A stretch of 64,000 nucleotides of DNA, taken from Litsea cubeba (Eukaryota > Streptophyta > Magnoliopsida > Laurales > Lauraceae). Below the pieces are notes generated by a model, which saw only the letters and a program-made list of their open reading frames with translations, ran no database searches and was not told the origin of the DNA. The position numbers and the translations under genes were made by a program. The stretch is from the NCBI GenBank assembly GCA_012931725.1, contig CM022949.1, forward strand, positions 8,186,636 to 8,250,635, written 5' to 3'. Of the stretch, positions 1 to 10,914 are shown in pieces; position 1 is the stretch's first letter, and every line of letters begins with the position of its first letter.

Positions 1-904
1 AAATCCTAATTCAAACTTAGCCTATACAGGCCAATGAGTCACGCCAATTGCATATTTATATATATTATAGGAATAAGTTTTAAAATGATAATTTAACACA
101 TAAATAATTTAAAATAAAGTTTATGAGATATTAAATTAGATTTTAAAACTTCTTATGACGATGGTGACCCAATACAAGAAGAAGCAATACTCTGTGGAAA
201 ATGAAATTTCAAGGGCAAATGTCTCCATACAAACACCCACACCATCCCAAGTTCCCAACCCAACTCCTAAAAGAAAACAACTGAAACTATACAAGATCAT
301 GTCACAACAAAACTCGAAATCCTAAAAAAAAAAAACACATCTTGATTAAAGGAAGCAAGAACATATCCAAAAACCTAACTCTGCCGAAACCCTTAGGCCT
401 TAACCATGCCTCACTGAACTAAATGTGTGTAAGCCCGAAATCCAAGAGTAGATGAGTTCAAACATGCATTTATTGTTTCCCATAACTTGTTAAGAGACTT
501 ACATCGAGATCAAGATGGAATATCAGAAGAAGAACATCATCTGAATTAGAGGAATAATAGAAAGAGGAGAAGTGGAAACGAAAGTATACCTCGTCTTCGA
601 TGTCTTTGATTTTCTGCATGAGCGACGGTCGCCATCGCCATGGCTTGACGGACCTTGGGACCTAGGTGCCAGACTGCCGGTGCGGTGTGGAGAGGGAGAA
701 GGGTTAGAGAGACTCGATCGATTTGGGGGAACTGAGGATTTCTCGATTATGTGGGTGGGTGCTTTTTAAAGATGGGCTTTAAATGGGGGTGCAGGATCCA
801 TTTTTAAGTGGGGCAGGGTTGCATGACCCATATCCCTTTAAAGGGATTTTCAAAATTCACAAGGTGCACCTGCACCCAGGTGAATACACGTGCGTCCGCC
901 ACTG
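1..904 (-). mobile_element. hAT-like non-autonomous element, copy 1 (truncated by window edge)
   Basis: Positions 1-904 are the near-identical reverse complement of 6488 to about 7378, so this is a second, opposite-facing copy of the element described at 6488-7919. Its 5' terminus on the minus strand is CAGTGGCGGACGCACGTGTA, ending at 904. The other terminus lies before the window, so the target duplication (expected to include 905-912, cttacaag) cannot be checked. It is inserted in a Copia pol region, which resumes at about 913. It encodes no transposase in the visible part but carries a captured gene fragment (see 590-641). The hAT assignment rests on the complete copy's 8-bp target duplication and terminal sequence. 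Confidence 0.8.
590..641 (-). pseudogene. Captured first exon of a DRG1-like GTPase gene inside the hAT element
   Basis: On the minus strand an ATG at 641 is followed by a 30-nt stretch (619-590) reading MQKIKDIEDE, directly followed by a splice-donor-like GTATAC. From memory, these ten residues match the N terminus of plant developmentally regulated GTP-binding protein 1 (MATIMQKIKDIEDE...). About 100 bp of pyrimidine-rich sequence upstream looks like a 5' leader. About four extra bases between the first ATG codons and the MQK frame break the original reading frame. The fragment probably spans leader, exon 1 and the start of intron 1 of a host gene. The rest of the GTPase is absent, so this is not functional. 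Confirmation needs alignment to DRG1 genomic loci. Confidence 0.6.
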
Positions 905-912
905 CTTACAAG

Positions 913-2390
913 GAGGCAATGTCTGCCCATGATGCTGCCTTTGGAAGGAAGCATTAGATGATGAGATTGGATCCATTTTAGCCAATAATACCTGAGAATT
1001 AACTAACTTACCTTTAGGTTCTAAACCTTTAGGGTGCAAGTGGGTTCTTAAGAAAAAACTTAGGCCTGATGGGTCAATAGAAAAATATAAAGCCAGGCTA
1101 GTAGCCAAAGGCTTTAGACAAAACGAGGGAATAGACTTCTTTGATACTTATTCACATGTGTCTAGAATCAGTTCTATTAGAATCTTGATTGCTATTGCTG
1201 ATATTCATAATTTGTTAATGCATCAGATGGATGTAAAAACCGCTTTTCTAAATGGAGATTTGGAAGAGGAAATTTATATAGAACAACCAGAAGGCTATGT
1301 CATAAAAGGACAAGAACAAAAGCTGTGTAAATTACTAAAGTCCTTATATGGGCTAAAACAAGCACCTAAACAGTGGCATATGAAATTTGATGAGGTTATT
1401 CTTTCTATTGGCTTTAAAATAAATGAGGCTGAAAAATGTATTTATTATAAAAGTGATGGTTGTTCAACAATTATAATATGTTTATATGTTGATGATTTAC
1501 TAATATTTGGATCTAGCTTGGAAAGTATAGAAGAAACAAAAAGTCTTCTTTCCCACAACTTTGATATGCAAGACTTGGGAGAAGCTAATGTCATATTGGA
1601 AATTAAAATCATAAGAAATGGTTCTAAGATTAAATTATCCCAATCACATTACATTGAAAAAATATTGAGAAAATATGATCATTTTGATTGTAAACCTGTG
1701 TCTACTCCTTTTGATCCAAGTATTAAATTAGTGAAAAATAATGGTGAATGTATATCTCAACTTGATTATGCTAGTGTAATTGGTAGCTTAATGTATGCTA
1801 TGAATTGTACTCGCCCTATATTGCTTATGCAGTGAGTAAATTGAGTATATATACTAGTAATTCTGGTGTTGAACATTGGAATGCTGCATCTAGAGTGCTT
1901 AAGTATTTAAAGCATACTATAGACTATGCATTGTGTTACTCAAGTTATCCAACTATAGTTGAGTGTTACAACGATGCTAACTGAAATTCAGACTTAGATG
2001 ATTCTAAGTCTACAAGTGGATATATTTTCACTTTGGGAGGTGTTGTAGTATCTTGGAAATCAAAGAAACAAACTGCAATTTCTCATTCCACTAAGGATTC
2101 AAAATTCCTAGCTCTGGGAGCTGCTGCGATGGAATGTGAATGGATTAGAAATTTATTATTTGATATTTCTTTGTGGACTAAACATATTCCTTCTATTATT
2201 ATTCATTGTGATAACACTGCAGCAATTATTACTGCAAACAATGCTACGTATAATGGAAAGTCTAGACAAGTACGACTACAACATAGCTATGTGAGACAAT
2301 TACTCGGTGAATGAGTAATTTCCATTGATTATGTGAGATCAAAGGATAATTTAGCAGATCCTTTGACAAAAGACCTTGCAAGGAAAAAAT
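913..2390 (+). pseudogene. Copia pol fragment: reverse transcriptase and RNase H
   Basis: This is the replication part of a Copia polyprotein, which copies element RNA into DNA in virus-like particles. Visible landmarks in order are: a degenerate start (DAAFWKE-like, about 924); KWVLKKKL and YKARLVAKGF (about 1040-1115); MDVKTAFLNGDL (about 1227); YGLKQAPKQW (about 1350); the catalytic CLYVDDLLIFG (about 1480-1515); GSLMYAMNCTRP (about 1785-1820); the RNase H stretch STSGYIFTLGG; and the C-terminal KDNLADPLTKDLA (about 2345-2385). A one-base deletion near 1821 shifts the frame out of the expected DIAYAVSKL motif. In-frame stops occur at about 1981 and 2312. The element is therefore dead, although most catalytic motifs survive. 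Confidence 0.92.
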
Positions 2391-2867
2391 AAAAGAAACA
2401 AATAAAGGGATGGGTCTTAAGCCCATAAATCATCAATAGCGGGAACCCAACCTAATGACCGGAGATCCCGAGAAATAGGTTCAATGGGAAAAACAAGCTA
2501 TCCCGATGATGTGTAGTACTGACATAAAGAGTATGTATACTCTGTACTCATCCCTGTTGTGTGAGATTACTTGATGGTCGGTACATAACCTGTAGCGAAT
2601 GAAGTTGGATTTAATCATTAATGAGATCTATAGCCTATATGGTGGGGTGCACAGCTGCAGGAGCACCCAGACTCACCTATATGAGTGTGGAAGTGGGGCC
2701 GCTTCCTATGAGAATTTGGGCAAATTCTCTAGAGCACTCAAGAAATCCGGGATTAAGCACATGGCCGTAAAGTGCTGACCTAATGACTCCAAGATCAAAA
2801 CTTGACATAATTCTGAACTGATATAAAAAGTTGAAGTTCAAGACTTTGTTCACTCCAACTCCTAAAG

Positions 2868-3185
2868 GTTTGTTTGGCAATTCTACTATTAGAGTTAAAG
2901 TAAGGTAAAGTCCCATTTCTCAAAAAAAATCCCACCAAAAGCATTTTAATTCAAATTTTCCATCATATTTCTAAAAAAAAAAGTCAAAAAGAAACCTCAT
3001 TTCCCACTAAAAGACAAAAAAAAACTCCACTTTTCAATAAAAAAAAAGTCAAAAAGATTCTATCACAAAAAACTAAAAATAAAATACCATCATAACCCAT
3101 TTATATTTTATTATTTCTTCCAAATAACCTTTACTCCACTCAACTCCACTCAACTCCATTAGTAAAGCCCCCAAACAGGCCCTAA
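2868..3185. mobile_element. Short MITE-like insertion with imperfect inverted termini
   Basis: The left end (TTTGTTTGGCAATT...) and the reverse complement of the right end (CCTGTTTGGGGGCTT...) share a GTTTGG core followed by similar AGAGTTAAAGTAAGG / GGAGTTGAGTGGAG stretches. Near-duplicate flanks cctaaaggtt (2861-2870) and cctaaggttt (3181-3190) look like a decayed 8-9 bp target duplication. No coding potential is seen. The interior is A-rich with GTAAAGT-type motifs like those in the foldback element at 27365-28900. The superfamily is uncertain (hAT or MULE), and the ends may be off by a few bases. Confidence 0.55.
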
Positions 3186-3274
3186 GGTTTGAAATTATGT
3201 CATGACGGTGAGGTTCAAGCTCTGTCACCTTACCAGTGAGATGCTCATTGAATATTTCAAAACAGAGGGGAGAT

Positions 3275-4161
3275 TGTTGGGTTTTTGGTTTTTCAAAACA
3301 TTCTTAAGGTGCTTTTTGTAAAAGGTGTTTTGTCCTTTAGTATTTTTGCTTTATGGGTAGTGCAGGCTATTGGAAACAAGCCATCCTACATTGCTCAAGT
3401 TCAACTTTTGTAGAGGCTTTATATGTGTTTTCACTCCTTTACTTTTTAAGAACTTTTGAAGGCTTTCGCCATGGACCCTATGCGCGATTTACGTGAGCCA
3501 AGCTTGACCTGAGGTCCTGGGTCCGAAAACGTTTAACCAGACGTGCGCCCGCGATGCGCATCCTGCGTGTATGTCGCGCGCAGGGGGTGCAAATCCAAGC
3601 ACATTTCAAAATGGCAACCTTTTGCCATTCTTTTATCTTGTTTTTAAAACAATTTTAATCGCTGATTTAATGTTTTAAAACGTTGAGGATTAATGAACTT
3701 TTAATCTCTGATTTAATGACGTTTATTTTTTTGCCTTAATGATTTTGAATGTTGTGAATTAATGGCCCCAACGGAACACTAATCTCAGTATATATTGGGG
3801 CCATTTGTGTTCTCAAAAATATAGAAAAACTTCGTTTTTCCTTCTCTTCTTTTTTCCTCTACTTTCCCCCTGAGCAATAGAAAGAAGGAGTTTGTGATTC
3901 AAGCTGCGTTACGACCAAACCTGAACAAGAAGGCCATTGTATGCTGGGGGCAGTTCTGCTGAAAACCTACGCACCTAGGTTTTGTCCCAAGGGGCGGAAC
4001 TCGTCCTAAAGAAAGCGTCATCAGACGTGCCTCGGTCACAGATCTGCTGCCGTTGCTGCTCTTCGATTTCCGCCAACAAATCACAGTTGCAGGCTTCAAC
4101 ACTCGGGTAATATTGTTTCATTCTGTTTGACAGCAGTCACTATTTTGTAGAAGTTCCAACA
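3275..4161 (+). repeat. Copia 3' LTR
   Basis: This 887-bp segment begins TGTTGGGTTTTTGG immediately after the purine-rich tract AACAGAGGGGAGA and ends TTCCAACA, the usual TG...CA form with a short inverted TGTTGG/CCAACA terminus. A TATATATT box at 3789-3796 lies about 65 bp before a pyrimidine-rich stretch and is the likely core promoter. The partner LTR is not in the window, so the boundaries rest on terminal motifs alone. Confidence 0.75.
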
Positions 4162-5015
4162 ATGCACATCACCATGTGTGATACATGGTAATCATCATAG
4201 TCAATTAAATCAGCCCCTTTAGGTTTGATTGTTGATGATTACTTCAAGAGCTGAGCCTTTTCAGCTTGAAATACTATATTAAGATTTAAAAACCTTCTGC
4301 CATAGTTGTTAATTTTGGTTTGGGTTAGATGAACAAGGTGAAACTATTTGGTTCCCTGTAAAAAATTCGGTCCAAATCTCAGACCTGTTCAAACTTGTTC
4401 GGCTGGTTGGATCCGGATTTCGTTTGTTTGGCTAAGCAGTCTAATATAGCCAAATTTCGGTAGAACAACAGTGCAATTTTGCTCTTTTTTCCCATTGCTT
4501 TTTTCACAAAAAAAAAAAAGCTCTTTATATCGATTTAGGTACTAGTCTGTCCTACTATATTGTATTGATTATATGAATTGCATTAACTTTATGTTATGTT
4601 TTGCTACGTTTTGCTACGACGTTGATAATTGGAGATGAGAGCTCAGAATGGTTGTCACAATTCACATTGCCACAACATGCATAGGTTACGAACTATTTAT
4701 TTGACATGTAGAATAACACAGGGCTTTGTTAATTTAGTAGAATCAAAATAATGAAGTGGCTACCATGTCGAACCATTTAATGAGATGCTGTTAATTACTT
4801 GCAAAAATAGTTATTCGTTAAATCTTCAATTTAAGCAAAAGAGATTTAAAAAAAAAAAAGGTGCTCTGTATGGAAACTTCAGCAACAGTGCATGATATGT
4901 TTTGTTATCTCAACTCGCTTATTGTCGCTAAAAATAGCTCTACTGGAAAAGGCAATCCCCCCTATCTTAATTTTTTTAGAGGCAAAAGTTCTTATATGTA
5001 ATAAATTGGACTAAG
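4162..5015. other. Unassigned AT-rich DNA
   Basis: About 850 bp between the Copia LTR and the LINE remnant. I see no open frame with recognisable domains, no terminal repeats and no RNA gene, only A/T homopolymer runs (for example 4507-4519 and 4846-4859). Confidence 0.6.
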
Positions 5016-5453
5016 ATGGGGATTGAGGCTACCGGCAGCAGAGAACTTCGTGGAGGAAGAACCTGGGCAGAAGTGGTACGTTCGAAAGATGGGGAGGACC
5101 ATTCTCAGTCAAATAGTAAGAGAGGACCTTTACCGTGGAGATTGCAACGGCTGAGAGAGGAAACCTTATCAGTGTTTGTGCCCAAACTCCCACAGCACAT
5201 TTCTAGGACAGAAGCAGAGGCCATTTTCTGCAGAGCTGGAAGGGTAGTAGATGTCTTCGTCCCTGTTGATCAAAGAAGTAGAAATAGTAGGGGCTTCGCT
5301 TTTGTGCGGATTGAAACCAAAAGGGAAGCTGAAAATGCAGTCGAACTAGCTTTGGGAAGATCTTGGGGAGGAAAAAAATTCCACGCAAATCTAGCTCAGT
5401 TTCAAACAAAGAAAGGGGGGAGAGGCCAAACAAGCGATCTGTGGGATGGGTAG
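5016..5453 (+). pseudogene. LINE ORF1-like RNA-binding protein fragment (RRM)
   Basis: The reading frame from ATG 5016 encodes a basic leader followed by one RNA recognition motif. RNP2-like VFVPKL lies at about residues 51-56 and RNP1-like RGFAFVRI at about 92-99. Plant L1-type LINEs often carry such an RRM in ORF1, where it binds element RNA. The frame stops at 5453, but similar coding sense continues in another frame to about 5580, suggesting a frameshift. A run of A at 5850-5860 after TTAATG resembles a LINE poly(A) tail. It could instead be a fragment of a host SR-like or pseudogenised RRM gene. The neighbouring DUF4283-like sequence favours a LINE. Confidence 0.55.
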
Positions 5454-5889
5454 TGGATGAAGGTGGGGAGAAAGGAGTCAGAGTGGCTTCATGGTTGATC
5501 AAGCAGCAAAAAACCTCTCTGTTTTGCAGCTTAGTGGGTTTTATGAAAACAAAGGTGGAGGTCTCGAGGCAAAAGGAGAATTGATGCAGGACAGACACAT
5601 GGTCCCATGGGTCGACCCGCAAATGGGGCCCAGCCCATCCGTTTCGACCAGTTCTTTGGGCCTAGCCCACTTATCGCAATTTATTTATAGCTATTTATCC
5701 ATTTATATTTTTAAGTTCTATTTAGGTGGATGTCTTAATTCTTGCCATCTATGTGTTTGAATGGTTCAGATTAGTTTTAGGTTTTTTATTATTTTTCTAG
5801 ATAAGTGATGTAAAGCCTTTTGGCACATGCGTTGAAAGTCAATGATTAATGAAAAAAAAAATCAAGTAATTTTGGGTCTTTCCAAGTTG

Positions 5890-6487
5890 TCTCTTCTTTC
5901 ACGCTCGCGATGGGTAGTTTGGCATGAGGCCAAGATTTTTAGACTTTCGCCTTACTTATCCCTTCCACTTCTATCTCTACCAGCCCCGCACCTAGTACCC
6001 CGCTCCCCATCAAGAACTAGATTGAAAAATGCTGAGGATAAGGTTCAAATACTGGTTGAGCAGGCTGTTTGGATTAAGTTCATATCATATAAGGATTTGG
6101 AAGAGTTCCTCGACAAAGCTGATTTTGAGCATGATTCTTCTACTTTTTCAGTGTTAGAGAGATGGATGGAGTGTATGGGTTCTCCCCCTTCTCCGGTGGG
6201 GCTAAAATTCAGGGGGTTCTCCTTTATGTCTGGGATGAAGAAATCTTCAGGCTCATAGGCAACTGCTTGGGTCGGATAGTGGAGATGGATAGTCGGGCAG
6301 CGAACAAGGAGTGCTTGGATGCAGGATATTTGAAGGTGCTTTCGGAAAAGTTTGTATCCCTGCCAAAGTCTAGCCCATATGGGCAGAGGAGGTGAAGTTC
6401 ATTGCAATAATAGACAGAAGTGAGGAGCTTGTGATGAGTTTCGCATGTATGGAAAGGTCCACCTCAAAAGACGAAGTACGGAGCAGC
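5890..6487 (+). pseudogene. LINE ORF1 fragment, DUF4283-like region
   Basis: In two overlapping frames the translation resembles the conserved N-terminal region of plant LINE ORF1 proteins (DUF4283 type): a segment ending STFSVLERWMECM, then, after a frame change, IQGVLLYVWDEEIFRLIGN and GRIVEMDSRAANKE. That matches the family pattern of W-x-RxxGVPLHxW...FxxIG...G..VxxD. The frame is broken near 6165-6250. The hAT element interrupts it at 6488, and the flank resumes at 7928. It is a non-functional remnant. Confidence 0.5.
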
Positions 6488-7919
6488 CAGTGGCGGACGC
6501 ACGTGTATTCACCTGGGTGCAGGTGCACCTTGTGAATTTTGAAAATCCCTTTAGAGGGATATGGGTCATGCAACCCTGCCCAACTTAAAAATGGATCATG
6601 CACCCCCCATTTAAAGCCCATCTTTAAAATGCACCCACCCACATAATCGAGAAATCCTCAGTTCCCCCAAATCGATCGAATCTCTCCAACCCTTCTCCCT
6701 CTCCACACCGCACCGGCAGTCTGGCACCCAGGTCCATGGCGATGGCGACCGTCACTCATACAGAAAATCAAAGACATCGAAGACGAGGTATCCTTTCCTT
6801 TCCACTTCTCCTCTTTTTATTATTCCTCTAATTCAGATGATGTTCTTCTTCTGATATTCCATCTTGATCTCGATGTAAGTCTCTTAACAAGTTATGGGAA
6901 ACAATAAATGCATGTTTGAACTCATCTGCTCTTAGATTTTGGGCTTACACACGTTTAGTTCAGTGAGGCATGGTTAAGGCCTAAGGGTTTCGGCAAAGTT
7001 AGGGTTTTTGGATATGTTCTTGCTTCCTTTAATCAAGATGTGTTTTTTTTTTAGGATTTCGAGTTTTGTTGTGACATGATCTTGTATAGTTTCAGTTGTT
7101 TTCTTTTAGGAGTTGGGTTGGCAATTTGGGATGGTGGGGGTGTTTGTATGGAGACATTTGCCCTTGAAATTTCATTTTCCACAGAGTATTGCTTCTTCTT
7201 GTATTGGGTCACCATCGTCATAAGAAGTTTTAAAATCTAATTTAATATCTCATAAACTTTATTTTAAACTATTTGTGTGTTAAATTATCATTTTAAGACT
7301 TATTCCTATAATATATATAAATATGCAATTGCCGTGACTCATTGGCTTGTATAGGCTAAGTTTGAATTAGGATTTGACAAGCTATGGTAAAACACCTCAC
7401 TTTTCAAAAAACACCTGTAGTCAATACGTGGAATCTCCTCCTGATGAGGAAAAGTGAAACTATGTTACAAGCACATGCAGAAAAAAAAAAAGGTTTATGG
7501 GAAGGCGTAAGAGGGAAGAGGTTCACCAATACACTATCTTTATCAAAGATGTTCACCAAAACCCTCTCTTTCCCAAAGCTTCTAGGGATGCATACCAAAA
7601 TCACTCTGTGTTTTTTTTTCTACTTCATTTATCGAAAGGGACATATTTTATAGCATCGACGATGAGACAATCATTCAACACTTTCAAAACATGAAGAACC
7701 GTCGAGCGTAATTGTAAAAGCTATGTTGTATAGTTGATATATGACTTTTGATGAGAAAATGTAGTTGATACACTTGAATATTTTGTAATCATTTAAATGC
7801 AATACATTTTCTCTTTTGTCATTTTTAATGTGAAGAAAGTATCACAAAATAATATTTTTGGACTTTTTCAATTGTCATCGTATCGCACCCCTCAAACGAA
7901 AATTCTGGGTCCACCACCG
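6488..7919 (+). mobile_element. hAT-like non-autonomous element, copy 2 (complete, 1432 bp)
   Basis: The left terminus CAGTGGCGGACGCACGTGTA and the reverse complement of the right terminus CGGTGGTGGACCCAGAATTT share an imperfect 11-bp inverted end. The element is flanked by a perfect 8-bp duplication, ggagcagc, at 6480-6487 and 7920-7927, as expected for hAT transposition. It has no transposase, so it must have been moved by an autonomous relative. It carries a leader plus first exon resembling DRG1 (6736-6787). It is nearly identical to the inverted copy at 1-904. Confidence 0.88.
6736..6787 (+). pseudogene. Captured DRG1-like first exon, copy 2
   Basis: Same captured fragment as at 590-641. 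ATGGCGATGGCGACCGTC starts at 6736. The 30-nt block 6758-6787 reads IQKIKDIEDE, with the internal ATG changed to ATA, and is followed at once by a donor-like GTATCC. The two copies differ by a few substitutions, so capture preceded their separation. Not functional. Confidence 0.58.
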
Positions 7920-7927
7920 GGAGCAGC

Positions 7928-8379
7928 GTTGGGGCTTTTGCAATCATCAAGCAAACCATACAGAAGCAGGAGGGCCCGATTGAGTTGGTTTAGAAAATGT
8001 TAAGCCTCAATGGGAAAGAAATCAAGAGGCAGCATGCTGGGAAGTGTTTTGATGGAGAAGAATTCCAAAAGCAACTAGTCGTTAATTGCATGGAGATGAC
8101 ATTTGAGAAGGACGAAGGTGTTGACGACTGCAGAGGAAGGGATAGTGGAAAACGGGAAGGGGGCAGCACAGAGTCTCCTAAAATCAGGGAGGATGGGTTT
8201 CGATTCCAAAGCGTAAGTGTGCGCGTTCGGCTCCTACCCTTTGACAGTCTAGGTCAAAGACGTTTGCTGGCTCAGATTTTGCACTTTGATAGTCCAAGTC
8301 AGCGTCGTTAGATTTGTGTGGATCACACGTGACATGGCTGAGTATCTTTTTCAACTCTAGTGAAGGGTGGGTGTGGTAA
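7928..8379 (+). pseudogene. Continuation of the LINE remnant between two insertions
   Basis: This segment lies between the hAT target duplication and the Athila element. It has short open frames (for example from 7997, rich in charged residues) but no domain I can recognise. Its position makes it the downstream part of the interrupted LINE ORF1. Further continuation is expected at 26000 after the Athila element. Confidence 0.4.
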
Positions 8380-9492
8380 TGTTCGTCCTAAAACAGGGTT
8401 ACAAATATAAATTATTCCCCACTAATGTCTCTGCCTGAAAAAGCAAAGATGTTAACCAAGTATCGTATCCACTAAGACAAAAAGGCTAAGATGTGTTAGT
8501 TCCTAAATTCCTAAACTAATCCTAATAGAAAACAAAGTATTGGTTCTTAAACTAATCCTACTAGAAAACGAAGTGTTGGGTTGATTGGTTGTAATTCCTA
8601 AATTAACAAATTAAAAGAACAGGTTTTAAATCAACCAGAGAAAAGATCTCAGGGTATGAATCCACTCTAACTTCACACAATAGTAAGTATAGACCTAGGG
8701 TTTCACTATCAATGCTAAACAAGACTCGTTATGGTTACAAACCTTCACAGAGTCGACAAATAAAGATATATGGATGTAAATCAGGGCATAACCTATCTCT
8801 ATGGCATAGATTATCCTAAATCTAACAAACACATTCATGAAAGCATCGTTATATAACTTAGTATTCAAATCTACAAGATTAAAATACCAAAAGAAAGAGA
8901 TATTGCATTAATAAAATACAATCAATGGATTAACATCTTGTCATATAACCAAAAGCATTTGAAGTAAAACCCTAGAACCTATACATCACCAAAATACAAA
9001 GTTAGGGCTTCATCACAACCCCTAAGATAGAGATTTAGTTATGTATGGCAAGAGGTTGACGAAGAATCTCTGAGGAAATCCCCATTGACGCTCTTCCAAA
9101 GCTCCCAAACTAGCCTCCAGAACTTCTCTCCAGATGTGAATGAATAAAAACGAGACTGGGGCTTTTATTTATAGCTTTTTGGGTTAAACAATCCTTCAAA
9201 ACTCGTTAAAACGCAAAACGAGGCGGTCTTCAGATGGTACTTCCTGGCGTCCGGACGCCGGGAGGCAGAGCCTACGAATTGATTTCTGGGGCTGGCGTCC
9301 GGACGCCCGAAGGCAGTGAGCCTCGGGTGTCTCGCGTTGGTTCCATCTTCTCCAGTTTAGCTCTGAATTCTAGGTTTTCACCTGAAACACATGTAAACAA
9401 TAAAATAACATAACTAAACTAATTAAAATCATCAGACAGTCTAACAAACTCTTCATTGAGGGGCCTAAAATATATATTTTAGGCTCTCATCA
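8380..9492 (-). repeat. Athila-like 3' LTR
   Basis: 1113 bp. On the minus strand it begins TGATGAGAGCC and ends GGACGAACA, against GGACGATCA in the partner. A 20-bp palindrome (CCTAAAATATATATTTTAGG) lies about 10 bp inside the start. Two copies of the motif GGCGTCCGGACGCC occur at about 9243-9257 and 9291-9305. The adjacent polypurine tract is 9493-9506 (GGTCTTGGGGGGTG on the minus strand). Confidence 0.92.
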
Positions 9493-9506
9493 CACCCCCC
9501 AAGACC

Positions 9507-10914
9507 TCGAGCAAAGCTAAAATAAAAGAAGCTAAAGTAAAAAAGGAAAGACTAAACTAATGCCACTTTCGTAGGGAGCACGGCTGCACTTAGCATGTGC
9601 AGCAAGCCTTTAAACCTTTAGGTTCCCCCTAGAGGACGAGTTATAGTCTCGTGAGGGTTTGCAGTGAATCTACCCATAAAATTCTTAAAATATAAAAGAA
9701 AAACTGGGAGTATTTTCCACCAAGGTATCTACGAACACCAGATATTCCTGATCATGAGGTTTTCAATACACATCTCAAATATGGTTCACAAATCCTATCT
9801 TTTGGTCAGAATTCCTCATGATCATGCTGGAAAAATTTATCGTGCATGGTGTAAGTTGTGTATATATAGAAGCAGTAGAGCATAAAATGATCCACTAAAA
9901 ATTTCCGTGAAAACACATATTTTTCTTTTCTTTTCAAAATTCTGGGCCACTTATCCTCGGTAAAAGAGTACATGATTCCTCTCAAGGCAATTGTGGTGGC
10001 TTTCACACTATTGTTTTTCAAAGGACGTGACAACACTATTTCAGTGAAAATTCTTTTTTTTTTATCTTTTTTTTTAACAGACGTATGTGACTTTGCAATG
10101 CCTAGGTCCCTTAAGCTTTCTAATTAACCCATGTAACGAGCATTTGGCCAATAACTCCCAAACCAGATGGCTTTAGGGCACTAGGTAAGTAAATACCCCA
10201 ACGGCCTTCTGGCTCGGGTTAAAAAGGCTACGAACCTAAACTAGTCACAACTTTTTTTTATATACGGTCCCCAACAATAGGCAGCCCTTTCCATATGCCC
10301 GAATTAATTCACCGATATGTGGATAAATCCACTCAGTTGAACCAGGACACTGTATGATCGTGGGTCGATTTTCCATCATAATTGTTCTGAAGTTATCACA
10401 AGTATGGAAATCATAGCTTCACATTTCAAAATTTTCTATAACATACGTGTTAAGTGATGGATCAATAATTCAATAATTTCTCGAAAACTCTTTCTTAAAA
10501 CAAGATAATGAACCCTTTTTCTCTTTTCCTCACAAAAAGTTCCAAAAATCAGGGTATCTTCGTTTCATAAAAACCCGGTTAGAAATCCCCCCAAAAAACT
10601 AACAAAAGGAGAAAAAGTCTATCTTTTTTTTTAAACAAGAAAAAGAACTAATGAAACAAGAAAAAGACTAATACCTCAACCCCCCCCCCCCCCCCCCCCC
10701 CTAACTTATACCTAACAATGTCCACAATGTTGAACAACAAAATGAAATATAAATGAAATGAAAAGTGAAAGGAGGGATATCACCTGGGGAGAGCTAAACA
10801 GAAGATGCATACAAAAGAAAAGTTGGGTAAACCCCCCAACTTGCACGAAAGAACCTGCAAAATGTTAGCGACAGTCCTGAAATACAAAAAGAGACACTAA
10901 AAAGAAAATAACAC
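9507..10914 (-). other. 3' noncoding tract of the Athila-like element
   Basis: No coding sequence is recognised. It is AT-rich with a homopolymer of roughly 20 or more C at about 10681-10702, a likely length-variable or assembly-sensitive site. Confidence 0.6.

Larger units (their letters stand above)
905..4161 (+). mobile_element. Ty1/Copia retrotransposon remnant (3' part with 3' LTR)
   Basis: The sequence downstream of the hAT insertion holds the RT and RNase H part of a Copia polyprotein, an 880-bp 3' noncoding region containing a MITE, a purine-rich tract (3262-3273) and an LTR. Everything 5' of RT (gag, protease, integrase, 5' LTR) is outside the window or lost. One frameshift and at least two in-frame stops show it cannot be expressed. 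The element runs left to right on the plus strand. Confidence 0.9.

Noticed and set aside
5203..5622. 139-codon minus-strand frame
   Set aside because: It overlaps the RRM-coding plus-strand frame, and its composition is that of an antisense shadow.
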